Positions 1 through 6,365 of a stretch of 7,977 nt of DNA are shown here, piece after piece (the first letter of the stretch is position 1; every line of letters begins with the position of its first letter). The stretch lies in assembly GCA_903928395.1 (NCBI GenBank), contig CAIYQS010000168.1:1-7977 (forward strand), read 5' to 3'. The DNA is from an uncultured Actinomycetes bacterium (GTDB taxonomy: Bacteria > Actinomycetota > Actinomycetes > Nanopelagicales > Nanopelagicaceae). The notes beneath the pieces are model-generated. The model was not told the DNA's origin. It was given only the letters and a program-made list of their open reading frames with translations, and ran no database searches. The position numbers and the translations under genes are program-made.

Positions 1-28
1 AGTAATTACGTTTGAGGAAGAATCTAAC

Positions 29-103
29 TGGAGCCCCCCGTCAGGATTGAACTGACGACCTTCCGCTTACAAGGCGGATGCTCTACCACTGAGCTAGGGA
101 GGC
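29..103 (-). tRNA. tRNA-Thr (anticodon UGU), CCA encoded
   Basis: Read on the minus strand this folds into a full 75-nt cloverleaf: acceptor stem GCCTCCC/GGGGGGC (one T-G wobble), D arm GCTC/GAGC with loop AGTGGTA, anticodon stem TCCGC/GCGGA with loop CTTGTAA, a 5-nt variable region, and T arm GTCAG/CTGAC with loop TTCAATC. Loop positions 34-36 read TGT, so it decodes ACA (and probably other ACN) threonine codons. The discriminator base is U and the 3' CCA is encoded (29-31). G1-C72 and C2-G71 agree with threonine identity elements known from E. coli. It is transcribed leftward, divergently from ppx, and no terminator is visible in the 28 bases left of it. Confidence 0.96.
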
Positions 104-106
104 GGA

Positions 107-138
107 CCGCCTAAAAGCGGCTCTTCAACTGCTTGAAG
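107..138 (-). repeat. Two short hairpins in the tRNA-Thr 5' leader
   Basis: Two perfect inverted repeats lie between the candidate promoter and the tRNA. CTTCAA/TTGAAG (123-128 with 133-138) leaves a 4-nt loop, and CCGC/GCGG (107-110 with 117-120) leaves a 6-nt loop. If transcription starts near 141, both fall in the pre-tRNA leader removed by RNase P. Stems this short can arise by chance, so a function is not claimed. Confidence 0.35.
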
Positions 139-147
139 TAAGGCGCA

Positions 148-177
148 ATTATGACACGGCTAAAAGGCATAAGCGAA
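148..177 (-). promoter_or_regulatory. Candidate promoter of the tRNA-Thr gene
   Basis: On the minus strand an extended -10 element, TGT-CATAAT, occupies 156 to 148; CATAAT matches the TATAAT consensus at 5 of 6 positions. A weak -35 (TTCGCT, 177-172, 3 of 6 matches to TTGACA) lies 18 bp upstream. Transcription would start near 141, giving a leader of about 38 nt before the mature tRNA 5' end at 103. The call rests on motif match and position only. The rest of the 104-205 gap holds short inverted repeats and presumably the rightward ppx promoter, for which I found no convincing -35/-10 pair. Confidence 0.35.
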
Positions 178-210
178 CTCGCACCGTTCGGGGTAGGTTT
201 CGCAGGTGCG
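174..210 (+). promoter_or_regulatory. Possible RNA hairpin/pseudoknot over the ppx start
   Basis: Two perfect inverted repeats interlock here. CGAAC (174-178) pairs with GTTCG (186-190), leaving the 7-nt loop TCGCACC. Six bases of that loop, CGCACC (180-185), are exactly complementary to GGTGCG (205-210), which contains the GTG start codon of ppx (206-208). The geometry is that of an H-type pseudoknot, or of a hairpin masking the start. The G-rich stretch 190-197, the only candidate ribosome binding site, would lie between the stems. It requires the ppx transcript to begin upstream of 174, which is not established. Confidence 0.3.
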
Positions 211-1126
211 CCTCGGAGTCTTAGATGTTGGATCGAACACAATTCACCTGCAAGTTGTGGATACCCACCCAGGTGCTAGACCCAACCCAACTTTTAACTA
301 CAAAGAGGAGTTGAGACTCACCGAATTTCTCAACGATAAAAATGAGATAAATGATCAGGGTATTGATCTCCTCCGCAAATCCATCGGAAACGCCGTTTTA
401 CAAGCACGAACCGTTCAAGTCAAAGAGTTTCTTCCTTTTGCTACTTCGGCGCTTCGTGAAGCAGCAAATGGTGAAAAAATAATTGCCAACATCAATAAGG
501 AATTTAACATTGATCTTCAAGTGCTGGGCGGTGATGAAGAAGCCAAGTTAACTTTTCTCGCCGCCCGGCGATGGTTCGGTTGGTCCAGTGGGCGTTTGCT
601 TGTTATTGATATCGGCGGCGGATCCTTGGAAATTGCTGTTGGAATCGATGAGTCACCTGAAGTAGCTACTTCGCTTCCACTTGGGGCTTCGCGATTAACT
701 CAAAAATTTCTTAGTGGTAATCCGTATTCGCAAAAAGGAATCGGTGCGATGCGTGAACATATCGAATCGCAACTCGAGGCAGTTCTTCCAGCATTGGTTA
801 AGCACCAAGAATCAGATCGGTCGATTGCAACTAGCAAGACGCTTCGAACTCTGGCTCGGCTGAGCGGTGATTGGTTTGACACTAATGGAAAGACAATTAG
901 GTTTGAGGTAATCCGAAAAATTGCGACTCGCCTTGCGGACATGACTCATGAAGAGCGAACTAAACTACCTGGCGTTTCATCTAACCGGGCAAAGCAGATC
1001 GTCGCGGGCGCTTTTGTTACAGAAAGCGTGATGCGAAATCTTGATTTGAGAGAACTCGAAATCTGCCCTTGGGCGCTTCGAGAGGGAATTGTGCTGAAAT
1101 ATGTGGATTGGATGGAAAAGGTTTAA
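206..1126 (+). CDS. ppx: Exopolyphosphatase, Ppx/GppA family (short actinobacterial form)
   Basis: Predicted cytosolic enzyme that removes terminal phosphates from inorganic polyphosphate; family members may also hydrolyse pppGpp to ppGpp. The 306-residue product shows the family's ASKHA-fold motifs: phosphate-binding loop DVGSNTIH (7-14), FATSALREA (78-86), the GGDEEAKL segment (108-115) with the likely catalytic Glu111, the second phosphate loop DIGGGSLE (135-142), and SLPLGASRLT (156-165). The ending EICPWALREG (285-294) and overall length resemble M. tuberculosis Rv0496 as I recall it. The C-terminal HD-like domain of the roughly 500-residue E. coli Ppx is absent, as expected for this short class. 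The start is GTG, immediately giving the canonical MRLGVLDVGSNT; a weak G-rich ribosome site lies 8 nt upstream. It converges with mutT1, 5 bp from its stop. Polyphosphatase against pppGpp preference cannot be decided from sequence. Confidence 0.93.
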   Translation: MRLGVLDVGSNTIHLQVVDTHPGARPNPTFNYKEELRLTEFLNDKNEINDQGIDLLRKSIGNAVLQARTVQVKEFLPFATSALREAANGEKIIANINKEFNIDLQVLGGDEEAKLTFLAARRWFGWSSGRLLVIDIGGGSLEIAVGIDESPEVATSLPLGASRLTQKFLSGNPYSQKGIGAMREHIESQLEAVLPALVKHQESDRSIATSKTLRTLARLSGDWFDTNGKTIRFEVIRKIATRLADMTHEERTKLPGVSSNRAKQIVAGAFVTESVMRNLDLRELEICPWALREGIVLKYVDWMEKV

Positions 1127-1137
1127 ACGCTTTAAAC
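1121..1137. repeat. 17-bp palindrome holding the stop codons of both convergent genes
   Basis: GTTTAAA (1121-1127), spacer CGC, TTTAAAC (1131-1137) is a perfect inverted repeat. ppx ends GTT-TAA within the left arm and mutT1, on the other strand, ends GTT-TAA within the right arm, so the two genes end as mirror images. The stem is entirely A/T except for its outermost pair and is followed by no solid T-run on either strand, so it is a poor intrinsic terminator on its own. A second small stem, TTGGC/GCCAA (1140-1152), lies just right of it, inside mutT1. No better bidirectional terminator is visible between the genes. Confidence 0.5.
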
Positions 1138-2022
1138 GGTTGGCGCCGCCAAGCGATCGATTTGTAGCACCTCTTTTTTATTATGAAAGAGCACCCAGGC
1201 TTCACCCGGAAGCAACTTATTATCTGGGTAATCAAAATCGATTTTCTTAGTTAATTTTTCCATCATCCGAGGTAAAACAGGGTTGTGGCTGCAAAGGATG
1301 ATCTGCTTATTCTTTTTGATTAATTCCTTAGCGTAATCAATCGCCTTATCTTTGCTCTTTCGAAAGGTATATTCGCTCACGGCATTGGTGATTGCTGGCG
1401 TTATCTGCAAGGACTTTGCCATTTGTGCCACCGTGTCCAAACATCGGACGGCGTCAGAGGTATGGATTTCATTGAGTCCAAAAACCTGATAGAGAGATAA
1501 CATCCGTTTTGCTTGGAGCTGACCCACCAGTTGCAATGGGCGATCTTCATCTTCTCCTTGCCACTCTGCGCGCTCCAGTGCTTTCGCGTGACGCAGCATG
1601 ATTAAAGCGGACGAGTCATATGGGATGGATTTGAACCGTTCTAATACCTGCCGATCACTATCGCGAGTAGCCTGAACAAGAGCGGCATCAAGGGTAAGCC
1701 ACACTATTTGGTCGACCTCCTCGTTAGCGTGAAACGCAGAACTATCCTCCACCAAAGACGCGCTCCAATATTCGACGTGTTTAAGTCCATCGATGGTCTG
1801 ATATTCAACAGCACCGATATACGGACCAAGTTTGATGCTGAGCCCTGTTTCTTCCAAGAGTTCGCGGTAAGCACACGAAATGAGGGCTTCACCCTCTTCA
1901 ACCTTGCCCTTAGGGATCGACCAATCATCGTATCGGGGGCGGTGAACGAGCAGAACTTCGATTACACCGTCTATATTTCTACGCCAGATAACTCCTCCGG
2001 CGGCAATAATGGCTGTGTTCAC
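1132..2022 (-). CDS. mutT1: MutT1-type protein: Nudix hydrolase fused to histidine phosphatase
   Basis: Two-domain protein of about 296 residues. Numbering from the GTG start, the N-terminal Nudix domain (about 1-135) has a complete Nudix box from Gly39 to Leu61 (G-x5-E-x7-RELLEE-T-GL), with Glu54, Glu57 and Glu58 as metal ligands. The C-terminal histidine-phosphatase domain (about 140-290) has the catalytic RHA triplet (Arg144, His145), a second Arg in TSDAVR (Arg193) and the second His in SHNP (His246). Both active sites look intact. M. tuberculosis MutT1 has this architecture and hydrolyses 8-oxo-(d)GTP and dinucleoside polyphosphates; the same role is inferred here. I chose GTG at 2022 because it overlaps the ppk TGA as GTGA, typical of translational coupling. 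A longer in-frame TTG start at 2040 would add six residues and also lacks a ribosome site. The last gene of the minus-strand cluster. Confidence 0.9.
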   Translation of the reverse strand: MNTAIIAAGGVIWRRNIDGVIEVLLVHRPRYDDWSIPKGKVEEGEALISCAYRELLEETGLSIKLGPYIGAVEYQTIDGLKHVEYWSASLVEDSSAFHANEEVDQIVWLTLDAALVQATRDSDRQVLERFKSIPYDSSALIMLRHAKALERAEWQGEDEDRPLQLVGQLQAKRMLSLYQVFGLNEIHTSDAVRCLDTVAQMAKSLQITPAITNAVSEYTFRKSKDKAIDYAKELIKKNKQIILCSHNPVLPRMMEKLTKKIDFDYPDNKLLPGEAWVLFHNKKEVLQIDRLAAPTV

Positions 2023-4100
2023 TCGCGAGTCCGATACCAAGCAATAGCAGAGGCGTGGAAATCCTTCAGTCTTTCGCCGGCTTCATTTGTCTTCACTTCT
2101 ACCCACTTACCGCCAGACTCCAATTCCCAACGAACAAATTCATTAGACATATATGAGTCCAAAGCTCCGATGAGAAATCGTTTGTGGTCCCCTTGCGTAA
2201 TTTGAACCAAACTTTCTACTCGGCGATCTAAATTGCGATGCATCAAATCCGCGCTTCCTATGTAAATTTCGTCTGCCCCACCATTAGCGAAATGAAAAAT
2301 TCGGGAATGCTCCAAAAATCGCCCTAGTATTGAACGTGCACGAATATTTTCGGATACACCTGGAACTCCAGGGCGTATCGCACATATTCCCCGAACGATC
2401 AGGTCGATAGATACTCCAGCCATCGAGGCCTTATAAAGCGCTTCAACGAATTCTTCATCAAGGATTGAGTTGAGTTTCATTCGGATAAATGTCGGCTTAC
2501 CGGCTTTATGGTTAGTGACTTCCCTATCAATCCGCTCGAGTAAACCTGAGCGCATAGTTCGCGGTGCAACGAGCAAGCGAGTAAAGGCGGTCTGTGGGGC
2601 AAACCCCGAAAGTTGATTAAAGAGCTTGTTGACGTCTTCGCCTAAGACGGGATCCGACGAGAAGAGACCAAAATCCTCGTAGGTGCGCGCGGTTTTTGGA
2701 TTGTAATTTCCGGTCCCAATGTGAACATAGCGGCGAATGCCATTGGTCTCTTGTCGCACAACTAAAGAGAGTTTGGCATGAGTTTTAAATCCAATGAGCC
2801 CATAAACTACATGGACTCCAGCGTCTTCAAGTTTGCGTGCCCAGCGCACATTGGCGAGTTCGTCGAATCGAGCCCGAATTTCAATAACCGCGAGAACCTG
2901 TTTTCCTGCCTCAGCCGCTTCAATTAGCGACTGAACAACGGGTGAATCGCCGGAAGTGCGATAAAGCGTTTGTTTTATCGCCAACACTTGCGGATCCGCA
3001 GCCGCAGATTCCAGAAAGCGAACCACGCTAGATGTAAAGGATTCGTAAGGATGGTGAACCAGTATTTCCCGCCGGCGAATGGCATCAAAGAATGAGTCTG
3101 GAACATCTGGATCAACTTCTCTGAGATCTTGCGCAACTTGATTCCTAAAAGGCTCAAAACGAAGCTCGGGAAGATCGATATCAGCTATCTGGTGCAAACC
3201 GGTTAAATCAAGTGGTTCTTTATAACGACTTACATCTTCTGCTTTGACATTTAGTTCATCCATCAAAGTAACGAGAAGTTCGGGCGCAATATCGCGGTCC
3301 ACCTCAAGTCTGACTGGAGGTCCAAACTTACGACGCAATAACTCTTGTTCCATTGAGGCTAATAAGTCTTCGGAATCTTCTTCCTCAAGTTCTAAATCCG
3401 CATTACGAGTCAATCGAAATGTGTAGTGATCTTTTATTTCCATTCCTTGAAAAAGTTCGTGCAGATTGGCAATAATGACTTCTTCGAGTGGAACAAAGCG
3501 CCGAACTCCAACTTTTCCGGTCTCGACAAAGCGTGGGAGGTTTGATGGAACCTTCACTCGAGCAAATAAATCTTCTTCGCTATCTGGCTTCGTAACGACG
3601 ACAGCTAGGTTAAGTGATAGCCCCGAAATATATGGAAAGGGGTGGGAAGGATCCACGGCAAGTGGAGTGAGCACCGGAAAAATTTTGGTGTGGAAAACTT
3701 TGTTGACTGCGTTTCGCTCGTCCTCATCTAGCGAACTCCAGGCGGCTAACTCAATTCCGTACTTTCGAAGATGCGGCAAAATAACATCATGAAAAGAAAT
3801 TGATTGCCGTTGTAAGAGTTCGTTGGTTTTAAGCGCAATCTCGCTCATAAGTTGAGTTGGGGAGTAACCGGCGGTATTGGCTTTCGTCGAACCAGACTCA
3901 ATTTTGCGCTTGAGAGTTGCAACGCGAATCATGTAGAAGTCATCTAAGTTAGAGGAAAATATTGCGAGAAAACGACAACGCTCAAGAAGTGGAATCTCGG
4001 TATCCTCGGCAAGTTCCAACACGCGTTCATTAAATGCCAGCCATGAGAGTTCGCGATCGATCAGACGACCGCGGGGATCCTCAATTATTCGGTGGGACAT
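2019..4100 (-). CDS. ppk: Polyphosphate kinase 1 (PPK1)
   Basis: Reversibly transfers the gamma phosphate of ATP to growing inorganic polyphosphate. The 693-residue length matches PPK1 (E. coli 688). Domain order is visible: N-terminal domain opening with RELSWLAFNERVLELA (16-31) and SSNLDDFYMIRVA (49-61), a head domain with an acidic stretch (235-245), then two phospholipase D-like C-terminal domains. The phosphorylated histidine is expected at His441 in KTHAKL and the second essential histidine at His460 in HIGTGNYN; their spacing of 19 equals that of E. coli His435/His454. RGICAIRPGVPG (570-581), FLEHSR (595-600) and GSADLMHRNLDRR (615-627) complete the signature. It starts with ATG 37 bp after rlmB, without a clear ribosome site, and its TGA overlaps the mutT1 GTG. 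The ppx gene for the opposing reaction lies just beyond mutT1. Confidence 0.97.
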   Translation of the reverse strand: MSHRIIEDPRGRLIDRELSWLAFNERVLELAEDTEIPLLERCRFLAIFSSNLDDFYMIRVATLKRKIESGSTKANTAGYSPTQLMSEIALKTNELLQRQSISFHDVILPHLRKYGIELAAWSSLDEDERNAVNKVFHTKIFPVLTPLAVDPSHPFPYISGLSLNLAVVVTKPDSEEDLFARVKVPSNLPRFVETGKVGVRRFVPLEEVIIANLHELFQGMEIKDHYTFRLTRNADLELEEEDSEDLLASMEQELLRRKFGPPVRLEVDRDIAPELLVTLMDELNVKAEDVSRYKEPLDLTGLHQIADIDLPELRFEPFRNQVAQDLREVDPDVPDSFFDAIRRREILVHHPYESFTSSVVRFLESAAADPQVLAIKQTLYRTSGDSPVVQSLIEAAEAGKQVLAVIEIRARFDELANVRWARKLEDAGVHVVYGLIGFKTHAKLSLVVRQETNGIRRYVHIGTGNYNPKTARTYEDFGLFSSDPVLGEDVNKLFNQLSGFAPQTAFTRLLVAPRTMRSGLLERIDREVTNHKAGKPTFIRMKLNSILDEEFVEALYKASMAGVSIDLIVRGICAIRPGVPGVSENIRARSILGRFLEHSRIFHFANGGADEIYIGSADLMHRNLDRRVESLVQITQGDHKRFLIGALDSYMSNEFVRWELESGGKWVEVKTNEAGERLKDFHASAIAWYRTRE

Positions 4101-4137
4101 GTTTCTAGTTTGCCGTATTCAGGTGAACGCAGGGTTA

Positions 4138-4968
4138 CTAGATGGTTGCCGCAGCGCGATTAGCCGCTATCTGATGGAGGACAATTGCAGTCGCGACGCT
4201 GGCATTAAGGGATTCGACATCAGATTGCATGGGAATCGACAGAATTAGGTCACACGTTTCGCGCACTAGTCGGGACAATCCCTTGCCCTCGCTGCCGACT
4301 ATGACATAAATCGACTCCAAAGCTAACGAAAACTTGGGCAGCGATTCATCTCCTTCGGCATCCAATCCAACGACAAAATAGCCAGCCTTTTTGGCATCCT
4401 CAAGCGAGCGCACCAGATTAGTAACCTGTGAAATAGGAAGTCTGGCCGCCGCACCTGCAGATGCCTTCCATGCTGATCCCGTCATGGCAGCAGTGCGACG
4501 CTCCGGGATGACAACACCATTGGCGCCGAATGCCGCTGCGCTTCGGACGATCGCGCCTAAATTATGTGGATCTGTCACGCCATCGAGTCCGATCAATAAT
4601 CCAGGTTTGTTCGCTTTCTTTAACAACTCTTCAAAGTTTGCGTACTGAAAAGGCTTGATGACCAACGCAATCCCTTGATGCATTGTGGTTCCAGTTAGGC
4701 CATCGAGGACCCCGCGCGAAACTTCTTTAATTAACAGGTTTTGGTTCTTGGCAAGACGCATGGCTTCCTGCATTCGCTCATCAATCTCCACGCGCTCGGC
4801 AACAAGCAACTCTTTTGCTGGAATCTTTGCTCGCAGCGCTTCTACAACTGGGTTGCGCCCTGCGACCGCGTCTGACGAGGGGCGGGTTTCACGTCGCCCT
4901 TCTGGTCGTCGGGTTTGTTCGCGCTTGGGCGCTGCCGCGCTTTCGCGACGTTTTTTTCCTGGACGCAT
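4138..4968 (-). CDS. rlmB: 23S rRNA (guanosine-2'-O)-methyltransferase, TrmH/SpoU family, RlmB-like
   Basis: SAM-dependent ribose methyltransferase of the SPOUT class. Numbered from the chosen start (276 aa): a basic tail (2-30, about 12 Arg/Lys), an L30e-like substrate-binding domain beginning AGRNPVVEALRA (36-47), then the methylase domain (about 122-272). The three SpoU motifs are present: N-x-G-x3-R in DPHNLGAIVR (Asn136, Arg142), VGSEGKGLSRLV (224-235), and SIPMQSDVESLNASVA (244-259). RlmB of E. coli modifies G2251 in the 23S peptidyl-transferase P loop; that exact target is inferred by similarity. The M. tuberculosis homologue beside cysS1 (Rv3579c) also has a long basic tail. I chose ATG at 4968 because it shares a base with the cysS stop (TAATG) and has GGAG 9 nt upstream (4981-4978). 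A second ATG at 4983 would add five residues within cysS. Confidence 0.9.
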   Translation of the reverse strand: MRPGKKRRESAAAPKREQTRRPEGRRETRPSSDAVAGRNPVVEALRAKIPAKELLVAERVEIDERMQEAMRLAKNQNLLIKEVSRGVLDGLTGTTMHQGIALVIKPFQYANFEELLKKANKPGLLIGLDGVTDPHNLGAIVRSAAAFGANGVVIPERRTAAMTGSAWKASAGAAARLPISQVTNLVRSLEDAKKAGYFVVGLDAEGDESLPKFSLALESIYVIVGSEGKGLSRLVRETCDLILSIPMQSDVESLNASVATAIVLHQIAANRAAATI

Positions 4969-6356
4969 TAGCCGATACTCCATCTGGTGCCCTGTGCGGT
5001 ATCTTCGATAACCACACCTAGCGCCGCTATTTGATCACGGATCGCATCTGCCGCTGCAAAATCCTTTCGTACCCGAGCCGCTGCTCGCTGCTCTAAAGCG
5101 AGTGATACCAAACCATCCAATACCTTGGCATCAGCGTTCTCGTCGTTTGAAAAAATCGTGTCGAAAGGATCGCAACCTAAAATTGCCAGTGCCCCTCGAA
5201 TTTCAGAAGCAGCGGTTTTGACTCCCACCATGTCACCCGCAGCCAATGCATTATTTCCGTTTCGCATAATTTCGGCAATTACTGCGAGCGCGGTTGGCAC
5301 TGCGAGATCTTCGTTCATCGCTTCCGCAAAACCTTCATGAATAACACCGTCGGGTGTTACCTCAAGCACATCAGTTGCGCGTTTCAGAAAACCTTCGATC
5401 CTGCAGAAATTAGTCGCTGCCTCTTGTAGCGCATTAAATGAGAATTCAAGCATCGAGCGATAGTGGGCACTTCCTAAATACCAGCGGAGTTCTATTCCGC
5501 GGACCTGCTTCAAAATTTCGGGGACCTGGAGCGAATTTCCTAGGGATTTTGACATCTTTTCCCCAGACGCGGTGACCCAGGCATTATGCATCCAAATATT
5601 TGCAAATCCCCAACCCGCAGATTGCGACTGAGCAATTTCATTTTCGTGATGCGGAAAAATCAAATCCAAACCGCCCCCATGAATGTCAAAACTTTCACCT
5701 AGGTAGGCGTGAGCCATCGCGGAACACTCAAGATGCCACCCTGGACGACCGGCGCCCCATGGAGTTGGCCATGACGGATCACCGGGCTTAGCAGCTTTCC
5801 ATAGTGCGAAATCTCGAGGATCTTTTTTATACGTTAAATCGGCATCCTCAGCTGATTGCAGATCATCCAATTTTTGGTTAGACAAAGTGAGATAGGACTT
5901 AAGGTGACGAACATCTAGGTAAACGTCACCATTACCTGGTGCATAAGCGCTTCCGTTATGAATGAGAAGTTGCATCAATTCAATCATCTGCGTGATGTGA
6001 CCAGTTGCTCTGGGTTCGTAGGTGGGTGGCAACACGTTGAGCGCACGGTAAGCCTCTGTAAATGCCCGTTCATATTTTTGAGCTACTGCCCACCATGGAA
6101 TATTTTCGTGAGCTGCCTTATGTAAAATCTTGTCATCGATATCCGTCACATTGCGAATGAAGGTGACGTCATACCTCGATGCCGTTAGCCAGCGACGTAA
6201 AATATCAAAATTTACTCCGCTTCGAACGTGACCAATATGTGGTGGGGCTTGAACGGTCGCACCGCAGAGATAAATTCCTACTTTTCCGGGTTGCAAAGGT
6301 ATGAACTCAGAGACGGCACGTGTTGCCGTGTTATATAACTTGAGCTGCGCTGACAT
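4968..6356 (-). CDS. cysS: Cysteinyl-tRNA synthetase
   Basis: Class I aminoacyl-tRNA synthetase charging tRNA-Cys with cysteine in the cytosol. The 462-residue product is full length (E. coli 461). The HIGH signature is HIGH at 40-43 and the KMSKS loop is KMSKS at 267-271. The four zinc ligands that select cysteine over serine are present: Cys31, Cys211, His236 and Glu240. Other family segments include IRNVTDIDDKI (67-77), GWHLECSAM (206-214) and DIHGGGLDLIFPHHENEIAQ (224-243). Length, the intact KMSKS region and the C-terminal anticodon-binding helical part favour true CysRS over the shorter MshC ligase of mycothiol synthesis, a close actinobacterial paralogue. The ATG start lies 9 bp after ispDF, with an AAGG 12 nt upstream. 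The TAA shares one base with the rlmB ATG. Confidence 0.97.
   Translation of the reverse strand: MSAQLKLYNTATRAVSEFIPLQPGKVGIYLCGATVQAPPHIGHVRSGVNFDILRRWLTASRYDVTFIRNVTDIDDKILHKAAHENIPWWAVAQKYERAFTEAYRALNVLPPTYEPRATGHITQMIELMQLLIHNGSAYAPGNGDVYLDVRHLKSYLTLSNQKLDDLQSAEDADLTYKKDPRDFALWKAAKPGDPSWPTPWGAGRPGWHLECSAMAHAYLGESFDIHGGGLDLIFPHHENEIAQSQSAGWGFANIWMHNAWVTASGEKMSKSLGNSLQVPEILKQVRGIELRWYLGSAHYRSMLEFSFNALQEAATNFCRIEGFLKRATDVLEVTPDGVIHEGFAEAMNEDLAVPTALAVIAEIMRNGNNALAAGDMVGVKTAASEIRGALAILGCDPFDTIFSNDENADAKVLDGLVSLALEQRAAARVRKDFAAADAIRDQIAALGVVIEDTAQGTRWSIG
4978..4981 (-). promoter_or_regulatory. Ribosome binding site deciding the rlmB start
   Basis: GGAG on the minus strand inside the last codons of cysS, 9 nt before the ATG at 4968. 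It overlaps the alternative ATG at 4983-4981, so it can serve only the internal start. This supports translational coupling of rlmB to cysS. Confidence 0.6.
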
Positions 6357-6365
6357 TTGAGAATT

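Noticed and set aside
29..103. tRNA-Val, from TAC in the plus-strand reading of the anticodon stem-loop
   Set aside because: The T-arm (GTTCAATCC) and D-arm signatures and the encoded CCA are correctly oriented only on the minus strand, where the anticodon is TGT (Thr).
1140..1179. Intrinsic terminator for ppx: stem TTGGC/GCCAA followed by a T6 run
   Set aside because: The T-run (1174-1179) is more than 20 bases beyond the 5-bp stem, and it encodes lysine codons of mutT1 on the other strand.
1174..1179. A6 run in mutT1 as a programmed frameshift site
   Set aside because: The zero-frame codons are AAT AAA AAA GAG, which do not form an X-XXY-YYZ heptamer, and the downstream zero frame is the one that finishes the domain.
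1708..2205. A 165-codon open frame on the plus strand across the mutT1/ppk junction
   Set aside because: It is antisense to two confidently identified genes, resembles no family I recognise, and its length fits a chance opening opposite coding sequence.
3466..3792. A 108-codon plus-strand open frame inside ppk (and similar ones opposite rlmB at 4391-5021 and opposite cysS and ispDF)
   Set aside because: Each lies wholly opposite a conserved gene, and the Ser/Arg/Ala-rich composition is typical of antisense shadow frames. No start signals or domain motifs were seen.
4101..4137. A separate promoter for ppk in the 37-bp gap after rlmB
   Set aside because: No acceptable -10/-35 pair was seen on the minus strand; the gap is short, and co-transcription is the simpler reading.
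4968..6356. MshC (mycothiol ligase) instead of CysS
   Set aside because: The full 462-residue length with an intact C-terminal region and the conserved place between ispDF and rlmB favour cysteinyl-tRNA synthetase.
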